DNA of 64,000 nucleotides from Eublepharis macularius. Lineage: Eukaryota > Chordata > Lepidosauria > Squamata > Eublepharidae. Shown piece after piece: positions 31,239 through 42,895 of this stretch; position 1 is the first letter of the stretch; each line of letters opens with the position of its first letter. The notes under the pieces were generated by a model that saw only the letters and a list, made by a program, of their open reading frames with translations, made no database searches and was not told where the DNA came from. The position numbers and the translations under genes were made by a program. Location: positions 19,849,926 to 19,913,925 of the forward strand of contig NC_072802.1 in assembly GCF_028583425.1 (NCBI RefSeq). Reading direction: 5' to 3'.

Positions 31239-31495
31239 CAGGGCTTTTTTTCAGCAGGAACGCGGGGGAACAGAGTTCCGGAACCTCTTGAAAATGATCA
31301 CATGGCTGGTGGCCCCGCCCCCTGATCTCCAGACAGAGGGGAGCTTAGATTGCCTCCGCGCCGCTGAGCGGCGCGGAGGGCAATCTAAACTCCCCTCTGT
31401 CTGGAGACCAGGGGGCGGGGCCACCAGCCATGTGACCATTTCTCTGAGGGCAACCCACTGAGTTCCACCACCTCTTTTCCCAGAAAAGAGCCCTG
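31239..31495. mobile_element. hAT foldback MITE, family A copy 2
   Basis: Starts CAGGGCTTTTTTTCAGCAGGAACG, ends CTTTTCCCAGAAAAGAGCCCTG. A perfect 8-bp duplication AGGGGGGC flanks it (31231-31238, 31496-31503). Inserted in the orientation opposite to copies 1 and 3. The interior is almost entirely a palindrome (next entry). Confidence 0.9.
31290..31442. repeat. Near-perfect long palindrome, ~75-bp arms, almost no loop
   Basis: The left arm 'aaaatgatcacatggctggtggccccgcccc..tgatctccagacagaggggagcttagattgcc..' meets its reverse complement at the dyad 'cgcgccgctgagcggcgcg' (about 31357-31375). Only a handful of mismatches are visible. Confidence 0.9.
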
Positions 31496-31503
31496 AGGGG
31501 GGC

Positions 31504-31779
31504 ATTAAAAAGCAGTATCTTTCTCTTGCAATCTGAAGCGGTACAGTCCATTCTATTGTTTTACCCTACTGTGTGTGCATACACACCCAGAAGTGGCTAT
31601 CAAAATATCCTGCATCAAGGAATGTCATAAGCTAAAATGGGTTATGTGAAGAAATATCTCCTTTGCTGCCTAAGTTTCCCCTAAGGTCAGCCAGTTTCAA
31701 CAGATGACCTTGAGTCGAAGGAAGGAAGGATGGAAGGAAAAGAAAGAATAATTTCAGTCTTATTTTTCTCCAAATTTTA
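31504..31779. other. No gene; (GGAA)n at ~31717-31745
   Basis: The short purine run 'gaaggaaggaaggatggaaggaaaagaaaga' is the only notable feature. Confidence 0.6.
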
Positions 31780-32034
31780 TAATAACAACAACAACATTTG
31801 ATTTATATACTGCCCTTCAGGACAATTTAATGACCACTCAGAGCAGTTTACAAAGTATGCCATTATTATCCCCACAACAAACACCCTGTGAGGTGGGTGG
31901 GGCTGAGAGAGCTTCAGAGAACTGTGACTAGCCCAAGGTCACCCAGCTGGCTTCAAGTGGAGGAGTGGGGAATCAAACCCGGCTCTCCAGATTAGAACCC
32001 CGCGCTCTTATCTACTACACCAAACTGGCTCTCA
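31780..32034 (-). mobile_element. tRNA-derived SINE, full length
   Basis: Reverse complement of the 9174/34231 type. Starts with the tail 'ataataacaacaacaacatttgatttatatactgcccttcaggac', passes through 'ccctgtgaggtgggtggggctgag', and ends at the tRNA-like head 'gaatcaaacccggctctccag...tctactacaccaaactggctct'. Confidence 0.9.
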
Positions 32035-34230
32035 CCTGCATGCCCCCTTAAATTTTAAAGCACCAACTTCTCAACCCTTGCTTAACAAGAATTCCCCAAA
32101 TCATCTGAGTTCCCTTTTCTTTGCTAGACCTGAGCAATAACAAATTACATAAATCAGCATGCCAAAGAATGGAATATCAGGCTGAATTTCCAGTCTAAGC
32201 TTACACAGAACAGAAGAGAGATTGTAGAATCAGGAATAATGTCCCAGACTGCGTGCAATGTGAGGAGCAGATAAGATCTCCAGCAGATTGCTACTAATGT
32301 AAGTTCCTTACTCTTTAAAAGCCTAGGCTCATAATAAGATAACATCAACATGACTATTAATCAAGGTCTTCTGTAGGATAACTGCGTGCTAATTCATGTG
32401 GTTGATCTTATATAATTGGGTCCCCCCCACCCGCTCCAGTTTCGATGGGTTCACGGGGCACCGAATACCATGGAGAGCTCATTCTTGCAGCGAAATCCAT
32501 TAAGCCCTCGCACATCCCTAAACTCTAAAATGCTGAAGAGACATTGGCAAAGAATAAAAGTCCAAGCTTGCTTTTTTTCCCCCAGTGAGCGCCACACAGC
32601 AGAAATGTGGGCTCTGATTCAAAAGCCACACCACACCTTTCATTTGGAAGTAGAAGTAACTTTATAAAAACCAGGGTCAAGATACATTTAAACCAGAACA
32701 CAGATACCTTTTTTGAAACTTAAACACTTGTTCTCTCACTATGTAATAGGGCATTGAATTTACCTCCGCTCCCTAGATTCCCTTTCTTTTATAAAGAAAG
32801 AATAATATACTCAGACGGTTGGATGGATGGGCCGTGCCAGATAAAATCTGCAGTGTTATGTTGGATGAGCGGCATGTATACAATGCTGATGGAAAGGACC
32901 AACCCTGCTGGTTCCTTGACAAGCCAGAAACAAGTCAAAAATAAATAAATAAAGCTTTCTATCAAATATGAGTGAAGATGGCTCTCTCCCAAATCGTGTG
33001 AATTCAGATCCAGCTGAGAATTCTCTTGAAAAACGGGCACGATTTGGATGCCAGGCGATGAGGTTAACCTATTGCCAGGCACTGAGTCAGCTCTGAGTCA
33101 GACTTAACTACTGCCCACAGCAATCACCAAGAGCATGCGGGCGTGCCGTGCCGCGCATATTCTAATACCTTTAGCTACTACTACAGAGACACACACAGAA
33201 AAACTCTCCTATCATCTACATTATATACACGATGCACTGATATGAATAGAAGGAATCCTCCGTCCAGGGGGGTCCTGTTTTTGAACGTTGGTTTATTATT
33301 TCCTGGCTTCTGTGGCAGCTGATAAGCCACTGGCATGCTTGCAGCTTGGAGAGGCACAGCTTAATGACACACTGAGTCAACATATTGCTTCGGCGTGGGA
33401 GAAGTGAGCAGTCAGTGATGTCAGCCTCCGCTCTGTCGTGCAGCCTTGAAGGAGCCAGTGCAGCAACACTCAGGCCAAGAGAGAGGCACAGCGACCATTC
33501 CAGCAGGTGCAGAAGCCCAAAGGGGGGGTCCATCCGATTGGCTGCTGTACCAGGTTCAGAGGGTGAACAGAAAGGTGCATGTTCCTATATCAAGACCAAA
33601 TGCCATTTTTTGTTGTTGCTTTGAACAAACACGGGCTCTGGTCTCCCACTGCTGCAGGTCATAAGAACGAGGGTAGAGTCTGGGTCTACAAGCCCCAATT
33701 CAAATCTCAGTTTTAGCTGCACAGTTTTGGAAAAGACAGGCTCACCTTGCCTAATCTATTTCACAAGGTAATTGTTAGGCTGAAAAACGATTTTTAAAAA
33801 CTTATCAGAGTGCCTTTGAACAAAACGCCGCCCGCAGTTCCAAAGGCAGAACGTTTCCCTGTTCAGAACTGCTCAGCCAAGGCATTTCTGAGCTTACTAT
33901 GGACAGCTTACATAATACTTGGCAATCTCATTCCAGCCTCTGTCAAGACACAGTTCTGGAGGGCACCAGGACTGAACAGGTTAAACCAGGCGTCCCCAAT
34001 GTGGTGCCCATGAGTGCCCATCAAAAAATTTTCCTGGAACCCACCAAGTGTTTTTGGAAAGAGGGAGGGACCAGGGGGGCTTTTGCCCAGCAAGATTTCT
34101 GATTAGCCGTTCTGTGGCTGCCCTTTTGTGGCTGTGCCCACGACACTGTCAGAAAGCAGGATCAAAAAGGTTTGGCACTTCTCAGTTAAATGATACATTA
34201 CGTTGCGGGGGTGGGGCTGGATCAGATCTT
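32035..34230. other. Unclassified; conserved-element-like texture at 33080-33560
   Basis: No repeat family or exon is recognised across about 2.2 kb. 33660-33790 may be a very old tRNA-SINE ('caattcaaatctcag...'). 33080-33560 is compositionally balanced and repeat-free, so an alignment test is worthwhile. Confidence 0.3.
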
Positions 34231-34500
34231 TCAGCCAGTTTGGTGTAGTGGTTAAGAGCGTGGGACTCTAATCTGGAGAGCCGGGTTTGATTCCTCACTC
34301 TTCTGCTTGAAGCCAGCTGGGTGACCTTGGGTCAGTCGCAGCTTCTCGGAACTCTCTCAGCTCCACCCACCTCACAGGGTGATTGTCGTGAGGATAACAA
34401 CAACACACTTTAACACACTTTGTAAACCTCTCTGAGGGGGTGATAAGTTGTTCTGAAGGGTGGCATATAAATTGAATGTTGTTGTTTTCGTTATTATTAT
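34231..34500 (+). mobile_element. tRNA-derived SINE, full length
   Basis: 'tcagccagtttggtgtagtggttaagagcgtgggactctaatctggagagccgggtttgattcctcac' through 'ccacccacctcacagggtgattgtcgtgaggata' to 'ctgaagggtggcatataaattgaatgttgttgtttt'. Confidence 0.9.
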
Positions 34501-34797
34501 TTCATGTAATTTACCTGCAGAAGCCTCATAGGGAACTGGAGCTGTGGCCCTGTGAAGGGGACATTAACTGTTTCCCTGAATGAAATCACCCCCCCTTCTG
34601 CCCCCCCCCCACGAGAGGAGGAAAAAAACTGTACCCATAGTCTGCTGGGGCTCAAAGCAGCCCAAAGGGGCCATTATCATTTGGCGAAATGGGGGAAGAA
34701 GAGTCCCCCCTTTCCCTTCCACCATATCCTTGATACTTGTCGCCTCCTATTCTGGTGGCTGGTGGCTGATACCATCACGAATACCTTGTGCTTTCTG
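34501..34797. other. No recognised feature
   Basis: Non-coding sequence with poly-C runs. Confidence 0.4.
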
Positions 34798-35015
34798 GCC
34801 ACCATGATGCAGTGATTAGAGTGGCAGACTAGGATCTGGGAGACCCAAGTTCGAATCTCTACTCTGCTGTGGAAGGTTGCTAGGTAACCTTGGGCCAGTC
34901 ACACACTCTCGGCCTTACCTACTTCACAGGATGGCTGTGAGGATAAAATGGAGAACAACGTACGTAACTTTGGGTCCCCACTGGGGAGAAAGGCAGAGAA
35001 AATAAATGAAGAAAA
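34798..35015 (+). mobile_element. tRNA-derived SINE, second subfamily
   Basis: 'gccaccatgatgcagtgattagagtggcagactaggatctgggagacccaagttcgaatctc' (A- and B-box-like) then 'taggtaaccttgggccagtcacacactctcggcc...ttcacaggatggctgtgaggataaaatgg...gggtccccactggggagaaaggcagag'. Same subfamily as 7655, 19327, 28880 and 40790. Confidence 0.85.
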
Positions 35016-35261
35016 TAAAGAAAACAGGAGCTCTCTGTGCCTCTGTAGGAAGTCCAACCTGCAGGGAGCTCCCTGAATGTCCTCCTCCTTACCCGGAGAC
35101 CAGCAGGGCAAAGCCTTCTTACTGTTCAACATCAGCCATTCCACCCAAGGTTGTTCAAAGTCAGAGTGTTAAACAAGGCTTGCATCTGGGGCTACGTATT
35201 TTCCGTGTTTGTTCCCAGTCTCCATTCTGTACTAGAGGCATTACTTCCAAGGCAATGTTTT

Positions 35262-35457
35262 AGGTCGGTGGCTGTATTGGTCTGTGGTGGAACAGCAGGA
35301 TTTGAGTCCAGTGGCACCTTAGAGACCAGCAAGACTTTCCGGGTGTGCAAGCTTTCCAGAGTCAGAGCTCTCTTCCGGAGTCTGAAGAAGGGAGCGCTGA
35401 CTCCTGAAAGCTTACACCCTGAGAATCTTGTTGGTCTCTAAGGTGCCACTGGACTCA
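35262..35457. mobile_element. Penelope-like / hammerhead-type repeat, palindromic copy
   Basis: Begins 'taggtcggtggctgtattggtctgtggtggaacagcaggatt'. The left arm 35304-35370 ('gagtccagtggcaccttagagaccagcaag...') and right arm 35391-35457 ('...cttgttggtctctaaggtgccactggactc') are reverse complements. Between and within them lie CTGAAGA (35382-35388), a GGGAG/CTCCT stem and GAAA (35406-35409), the spacing of a hammerhead core. This is the clearest copy of this arrangement in the window. Confidence 0.65.
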
Positions 35458-36312
35458 GTTCCAAGGCAATATTGCTTTACTTTCTCTTCTGCGGCTTTGA
35501 GAATATGTAATGTGCCTACCTCCCAGGCTTGTTGTGTAGAGAAATAGGATTAATCCGTACACCCCTGCACAAGCTCCCCAAAGGGAGGGCAGGCTGCAAA
35601 TCAGTCCACCGAGGAGGGTGATGTAAGGTAAGCTGCCAGAGTTGTGGGTTGCTGAAGAAGAGAAATGGCGGGCTGTACTGAGCAGTTGGCAGAATGAGAA
35701 CAACAGGGAGAGAGATGTGCGCACCGGAAGGAAGACTAAACTCAACAAGAAATATTTGGCAAGAATTATTCCAACATGTTTATAGTACAGATGGGAATGT
35801 GCGTATGATTCATTTGCCGAGCAAAGCTCTTGCTCCTTTTTAGAGCGACAAAAAAAAAAAAAGGGTTGTATAAGGCCATTCACATGCTCAGGTAGAGAGG
35901 GAGCATGGCATTGGAGGCACATAGTGGTCCAACTCCATTATCTGTTTTGCTCCGAGCATCCCACCAGTTGACCTCTTCACTTCAAAGCATGGGGCAGGTC
36001 ATTTTTGAAATAGGGAAGAGAGTCTATGGCCCTGGGGTAGTCGCTACCTATCTGCCTAGCCTACAACAGAGGGATTGGGGGGCGGGGAAGAATGAGCTTG
36101 TTGGAAGAAGGACAAGACAGAAATACGAGAAACTGATTCCGGAATTTCCCAACCTGGAGTTGGCAATCCTATGCATAGCCGATCCTATTTTTTAATGAGA
36201 CATTTCTCTTAAGATTACTAATAAAATCACCTGTGCAGCCAGAGTTGACTATTCATCTGATTTTTGTAATTTCCTCAATAGTCATTGGTTGCCACATCCA
36301 CGGACTGATCCT
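35458..36312. other. No recognised feature
   Basis: A 155-codon minus-strand frame (35455-35922) has no domain signature. Confidence 0.4.
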
Positions 36313-36640
36313 AGGTTTGCCAGTTTCCCACTAGGGGTAGGGGATCTCCTATCCCCAGCTCCCGAGACTTCTGCCACTCTGCTGGGCAGCAGGAAGAAAT
36401 GCTCGTGCGAAATGGGGTTGTTGTTTTTGGTGTTCGTGGCATGATACTGTTGTTTCCTGCACAATCTAGAAGTGATAACATCACTCCAGGTGATGCTCTA
36501 TTATTTGCCCAAAGGTCTATGGTTAAGCCATGCTAGAGCATCCCCACCCCAGTGTGATGACATCACTTCCAGGTTGTGCCAGAAGTGACATCATTGTTCT
36601 GGGGGTTCTCATTCCCCCCAGTCCAGAAATCCCCCTATCT
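36313..36640. mobile_element. Family E-like MITE, diverged
   Basis: Starts 'taggtttgccagtttcccactaggggtaggggatctcc'. The interior holds inverted 'agaagtgataacatcactccagg' and 'gatgacatcacttccagg...gccagaagtgacatcattg'. The right end near 'gttctcattccccccagtcc' is indistinct. Confidence 0.45.
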
Positions 36641-37536
36641 CCCACAGTTTGTCTAACTAAGCCACTCCTGACAAACTAGTTCATACCAAATGAAATCAAT
36701 TGTTTATTTGTAAACAAAATAAAATTGTTGAAGCTTTTGTCAGAGGTGAGAGAGAATCTCTGCTGGATGGAGAACAAATGGACACTGGATGATACAGGAA
36801 CACAGGCTGAACTGAGAATGGCTTCATAAGCTATCAAATAGGCCACCATGACTCTTTAGAATACCATTTTGCAATGTGGTACCTGCCTCGTATTTCAGAA
36901 AATTGGACAAGGCTCTGGTAATTAAAAAGTTTATCATTATAGACGTCCTATGCCAATATTAATGTATTGTGTGTTTGGTAGGATGGCACACAGGCATACA
37001 GCAGACATGACTAAGGGTAATTGCGAACGAGGCGTTCTATAAGCCACGGAGTGAATGTCATGGCAAGAAGTTGCACTCACTTTCAACATTAACACATTAA
37101 TTGTGGTATGAGATTTTGTGGGCCAGAATCCAGAGAGCATCCAACGTGGTTATGAAGGTGTAATAAAGGTGTCTTTAGAGTACCACAGTAGCTGTCATTT
37201 CTGTGGAAAACACTATTTTCTGCCAGGACAGCAAAGAACATGCATTTAGGCAGAAGCAGTAATGGCATTCGATGACAGTCAGTGTGATATTTTATTTCTT
37301 GCCCACCAAAGACAGTTAAGATTTCAAAAAGCAATGGCCAACTCTCTATCTCCGATAAGATGGCGTATCAACCAAAGTGGAGAATGGCGCCCCCTGAACA
37401 GCTGGTACCTAGGAGTCCAAGAGGACTCCCAAGCTCATTTCTTTCTTTCTTCATGGCTTTATCATTGGTTTTCCTGATGCCTCATACCATCTCATAGATG
37501 CGTACAGCTGTTTTTTAAAGACAGCTAAGGAGAAGG
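36641..37536. other. No recognised feature
   Basis: Non-coding, no family identified. Confidence 0.4.
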
Positions 37537-38435
37537 CCTGCCAACCCCCAGGTGGGGCCTGGAGATCTCCTGGAGTTACAACTGATCTCCAGAGTACAGA
37601 GATCAGTTCTCCGGGGGGAAACAGAAGGTTCAGAGGGTGGACTGGATGACCTTGTACCTAGCTGAGCCCCTCCCAAACCCCACCCTCCCCAGACTCCAGT
37701 CTCTGAATCTAATTATAATAACAACAACACTCAATTTATATACTGGCCTTCAGGACAACTCAATGCCCACTCAGAGTGGTTTACAAAATATGTCATTATT
37801 ATCCCCATTTAAAGTTAGCAGCAAAGGAGAGTAACACAATGGTAATAAAATCTGTATAACAACAACAACCACGTATATGCCTAACTAACAACTTCAGTAA
37901 TCCATTTATTCATACATGCACAATACACATAGTAAAAGCTATTTATACACACAAATCTTCACTTCCCACATGGAAAATCCTTTGCACAATTGCTAAAAAC
38001 AGGTTACCTAAAGATGATAAAGTGCTGGTGCTACAAAATGCTATACAATTTTATTGCACATATAGTCCATAAAGTGCAAATGCATAGTAACAACCCAGCA
38101 TAATTCCTAATTACAGGTCCCAATTAGCAAAAGTTCAGCTGGTATGTGAAGACTACAATCAAAGTAGGGAACAATCCTTCTTGTATGTCAATTCCAAACG
38201 GCTCTGTAGAGTCCAATAAAATTGGTATGGTCCTCCAAACAACAATCACCCTGTGAGGTGAGTGGGGCTGAGAGAGCTCTGAGAGAGCTGCAACTGACTC
38301 AAGGTCACCCAGCTGGCTTCAAGTGGAGAAGTGGGGAATCAAACCTGGTTCTCCAGATTAGTGTCCTGCCGCTTTTAATCACTACACCAAACTGGATCTC
38401 CAGGAATTTCCCAACCCAAAGCTGACAACAACCCT
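37537..38435. mobile_element. Three-level nested insertion: MITE F > SINE > unknown 420-bp insert
   Basis: Family F sequence runs 37537-37711 ('gcctgccaacccccaggtggggcctggagatctcc...') and finishes at 38399-38435 ('ctccaggaatttcccaacccaaagctgacaacaaccct'). Between them sits a minus-strand tRNA-SINE (37712-37815 and about 38235-38398). That SINE is itself split by about 420 bp (37816-38234) of unclassified AT-rich DNA. Joining the outer pieces restores each family's normal order, which supports the nesting. Confidence 0.75.
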
Positions 38436-39074
38436 ACTGAGGGGCTAGCACCATGCAACAAGAGAACGGGAAGGGCCTTTTTTGGCACAGTGCAAACGGA
38501 GCAGACCTGGGCCGGTGCAGAATGGCAAGCCCACTCCCCCAGTTTCCATGGGATGACAGCAGACAGGAAGTGCACTGCTCTTTCAGCATTGCTGCTACAT
38601 ACTGCTGTACAAGCACCACAGAACACACTGTCCTGTGATCTGTCACTCAGCAAAAATGTATCCAAAAGGATCCCGGGAACTTAAGAACCTGAAAAAAAAT
38701 CTCCAGGAAGCATTATGTGGATCAATGTGATGTCCACAGTAGAGCCACTGCTCTATGCCTGTTGCTGTGGAACTGTCCATCTGAATCCCATCTTAATCAA
38801 GGGGCAGAGTTAAAGTTACAGTGTTATGATTTTTTTTGTTCTATACTATATGTTTTTTCATTCATCAAGAGTGGCATGCATCCTCCTCCAACTGAATGGC
38901 ATTTCCATTTGTGGAGACAGAAGAGGAGATTTTTTACTAATTTCCCCGCTCTCTGAAGAACCCCATTTTGCTCCCCCACAGCAACACCATTTTAGGGGGT
39001 TCAGTGGGTTGGAGCACAAGGAGAAAGCAAGAATGTCCCCACAGCTTGGGAGTTGTTTCATACACACCACTGCC
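38436..39074. other. No recognised feature
   Basis: Non-coding, no family identified. Confidence 0.4.
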
Positions 39075-39511
39075 TTAGAGTCTTTCTACACGGGACATCA
39101 AGTGTTTGTCAAGTGTAGGGAGATGCAATGTTAGCCAGGAAGCACAGTTTAAAAAGACAGAGCTGGTGGGGATTGCTCCTCAGAGGGTTTGTTAATTTCA
39201 TTTTCACCTCCTAGAAGGCTCTGTCAATTTCACCTCTCCAGTCTAAAACTGTGTGGGATTGTAACCAGAGGGCAGCAAGGAATGGAAATGGGCTGGAGCT
39301 GCCTTCCAGAGCCGGGCTTGGACTTGGAGAGGTTATAATAAGCTGAAGTTTCCCTTCTGGCATTTCACAGCCCCTTCACACAGCTCCAGTATATAGCAAA
39401 GCCTTTGCCCTGTTGCCGGCTCTGTCTTTTTAAATTACCCTTCCCACCTACCATTGCATCTCCCAACACATGTTCTTCACGTATCGGATGTCTTGTGTAG
39501 AGAGACTCTTA
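39075..39511. mobile_element. Foldback MITE, 437 bp
   Basis: The start 'ttagagtctttctacacgggacatcaagtg...gtgtagggagatgcaatg' is mirrored at the end by 'cattgcatctcccaacacatg...cggatgtcttgtgtagagagactctta', giving about 70-bp arms with a small offset. The interior has a further dyad 'gacagagctggtgggga / ...gccggctctgtctttttaaa'. The flanking duplication is unclear. Confidence 0.7.
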
Positions 39512-40789
39512 ATGTCAGCTAGTTTTGACTTTACTACTTTTTATACTGAGAATAAATAGGAGTTTTTCAGCAGATCATTTCCATTCAGTGGGTTCTACCA
39601 CCAGGTGTCAGTGTAACAGCATATATGGCACAGATAATGTATATAGAAGTTGCATGCCCTTCTAAAAGGAACACATCCACTTGTTAGCATAGCATATACT
39701 GCCATTTCCCCACTTGTTTTTCTAAGCCTTTTCTCCCAACCTACTTTTAAAACTGCCTCATTTGGTTCATCACATCTAATAGTAAAGTTGCTCCCCGCCC
39801 ATGTTAGTTATGAAGGCAGCAAAACCGAATAGATGAGGTATGCAGAAAATTGTGATTTTGTACATTAACCAAAGGGCGGGGGGACTCCTCAAATATGTTC
39901 TGATAGGGACTGAATATACTCTACAAGAGACAGAATGTTGAGAGGAGCAGAATGTCTGAAAGGAAGGGGACTAAGGAGAAATGAGCCTGATAACGTCCCC
40001 TTCCCTCACTCCTGAAAATTTAGCAAATTATAGAGAAGGACATTTGTGGGATGGGACTTCTAAATTATTCTCCTCCTCCCCAATTCCACACATGCTCCCA
40101 GCTTGCTTCTTGTGTTTTGCAGTTATCCATATGCAGAGTTTTGCAAAGAACAGACATGGTTCATAATTCAAAAGAGGACACAGATTCCCGAAAGCATTGA
40201 CTTCCTGATTTTGGTTTTGTTAAACAGCAAGTTACTTGTTCTCATGCTTTTGGAGAAGAAGGTCATTATTGCATTCTGCCAAGAATAAAATCCATGTCAA
40301 AACTTGCTGTTCCTCTAAAGCAGAGAGTCCTAAAATGACCAAAAGTTCCCATGCGATTTTCATTGCCTCGTCTACACTTCATTGCTCAGTGTCCAGCCCC
40401 AGCAGCAGGAGAACGAGACCATCTTGTGTTCTTGTGGCATTTTAACCTTTTCATGCCCAAACACTTCCTGTAAGCACATGAGAACTGCAGCTAATACAGC
40501 CTTAAGACTAAAAACACATGATGCAGCCAAACACAATCACTTCTGGAATTTGGGAGTGCAGGCAGAATTTGACCAACCAATTGCAGGGCAGACAGAAATG
40601 GATAAAGATAAGACAGTAACTTACATCCTACCCATTCCACTCAGCAAAGCTTTACTCCAACCTAACTAGCCGTCCTCCCAGCTCCCCCCACCCCAAATGT
40701 ATATTCTGAAGAATCTCAAATATCATCTTCAGAAAGTTGAGCTGCAAACTGATTAACTGCAAGCAGGCATTTATCTATTTGTTATTTAT
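39512..40789. other. No recognised feature
   Basis: Non-coding, no family identified. Confidence 0.4.
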
Positions 40790-41778
40790 TTGCTTCATTT
40801 ATATCCCACCTTTCTCCCTGGTAGGCACTCAAGCAGCTTCCATTGTTCTCCTCTACTGCATTTTATCCTTACAACAACCCTGTGAGGTAGGTTTGGCTGA
40901 CAGTGTGAGACTGGACCAAGTAGGGTTGCCATCCTCCAGGCAGTGAAAAAGAAAAGTATGGCCGTTTCTGCAACCGCAGTAAAGACAAGGGAGGGGTTAC
41001 CCACAGAAACGTTTGCACTGTGTGTGCATACCGCAACAATAATGAATGATTATACAATTTTCAAAGTGCAAGTGCCTCTTGTTCGTTGAGCCAATATTAC
41101 AATTCATACAAAGACCATTGCTCATAGGACAATTCATACATGTGCAAATCGTACAAGTGCAAAATCATACATGTGCAATTTCATTTCTGGTGCAGTACAG
41201 CTCTACAATACCAGGTATATAAGTAATACAATGAATTTTATACAGATTCACTCCTTCCTCTCCTTCAACTAGTTCTTCCCAAAGGTGGTGTAAAGCCCAA
41301 ATGAATTCCAAAAGAGGGAGTGGAGACCGCCACGCTCAATCTGGGGCCGGCTACGAACGCAGATTTCGTGCCACCTTCTTCAGGAGCGTGCCATAAACAC
41401 TCCCCAATAGAATGTCACCACCACATTTCTCTCATCGCCTGGTTAGTAGGTATGCTTGTTCTCTTCCTCCAGGCAGTGGCTGGAGATCTCCCAGAATTAC
41501 AACTGGTCTCCAGGCCACAGAGATCAGTTCACCTGGAGAAAATGGCTACTTTGGGAGGTGGACTCTATGGACTTATGCCATGCCAAGGTCCTTTCCCTCC
41601 ACAACCCCACTTTCTCTAGGTTTCACCCCCCCAGATCTCCAGGAATTTCCCAACTTGGAGTTGGCAACCTTAGGCCCAAGGTCACCCACCAAACTTCCAT
41701 GACAGAGTAGAGATTTGAATCTGGGTCTCCCAGATCTTAGCCTGATGCTCTCAATGCTACACTACACTGGCTCTCAAC
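40790..41778. mobile_element. Three-level nested insertion: SINE > MITE F > 519-bp insert with 14-bp TSD
   Basis: A minus-strand tRNA-SINE spans 40790-40920 and 41675-41778. It is split by a family F MITE (40923-40945 and 41465-41674). That MITE is split by 519 bp (40946-41464) flanked by an exact 14-bp direct repeat TCCTCCAGGCAGTG (40932-40945, 41465-41478). A 14-bp duplication suits a LINE- or Penelope-type retroposition, not hAT. The insert holds four 'catacatgtgcaa/cgtacaagtgcaaa' repeats. On the minus strand it has 'CTCCTGAAGAAGGTGGCACGAAATC', spaced like a Penelope hammerhead core. Confidence 0.8.
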
Positions 41779-42671
41779 AATCCACACAAATACACATTAA
41801 CATCTGCAGACCTTGCAGTGTGGGACTTCCCTGTTTTCCCCTCCTGCTGCAGCCCACTGAGCCACACCCCCCCCTTTGTTCCTCTGGGATAGGAGGCTCT
41901 CGGGAACGGCATTAGAAGTAAAGTGGGAAATTATCAGAAATCTCTGCTTCCTCTCCTGAAATTGCTCTTCTAGCAGAGGAACGGTGTACTTGGTTACAGG
42001 CCAGTACTTTCATCTGCACATTCCACTTGACTCTATTAATATAGCACTCAAGATTTTTGAAAATCCAATTTTATCAGCCACCCATCTGGATCAAAAACAG
42101 TACATTCTAATAATACGTTTTCCTTCCAGATATCCCTTTTAACATTCATAGGAAAATTGCTTTTGGAAGCTACAGTGACCAATTCTTGGTTGGATCCAGA
42201 GTAACGTTTCTGCAGGCAAAAGGATTTCCATCCATGATCTTCCCGCATCACCCCTCCCATGGTAGCCCGAAATGCCCCCTCTGTCCTATTCCTACCCCAA
42301 GAATAAGCTTTTGGGACATTTAAGGCTGCTGATGGGGGGGGGGGTATAAAATCATGCTCCTTCAGTGAGAAGCCTTGAGCCCCTGGAAACATCTGGTCTG
42401 CATCCAAGTGTGTACCTATAGATAGAGGAAGTTAGCATGGGTTGAAAGCTGTGAAAATGGACACTAGTCCACATTGACTCACCTGGAGGATGTGTCTGGA
42501 ATTGACTGGAGCACGTGCTTTGCATGTTCAGTACTTGACATCTCCTGCAAAAGAACTTCAGCAAATGTAAGGAAAGACCTTCCCAACATTGATGGATAAA
42601 TGGCTCGATTTCACAACAGGGGAGGTGCTCTGTTCTGTGGCTGGTCTCAGATCCAAATCTCCAGTTAAAGG
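41779..42671. other. No recognised feature
   Basis: Non-coding, no family identified. Confidence 0.4.
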
Positions 42672-42887
42672 TAGGGTTGCCAATTCCAGGTTGGGAAGTT
42701 CCTGGGTATTTGGGGGTAGAGCCTGGGGAGGGAAGGGTTTAGAGAGCGGATAGACTTCAGTGGGATATAATGCCAGAGTCCACCCGACAAAGCAACCATT
42801 TTCTCTAGGGGAACTGATCTCTGTAGTCTGGAGATCAGGTGTGATTCCAAGAGATTTCCAGGTCCAACTTGAAAGTCAGCAGCCCTA
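42672..42887 (-). mobile_element. Foldback MITE, family F
   Basis: TAGGGTTGCCAATTCCAGG...to 'gaaagtcagcagcccta', core 'attttctctaggggaactgatctctgtagtctggagatcagg'. Flanks GTTAAAGG (42664-42671) and ATAAAAGG (42888-42895) match at 6 of 8 bases. Confidence 0.75.
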
Positions 42888-42895
42888 ATAAAAGG

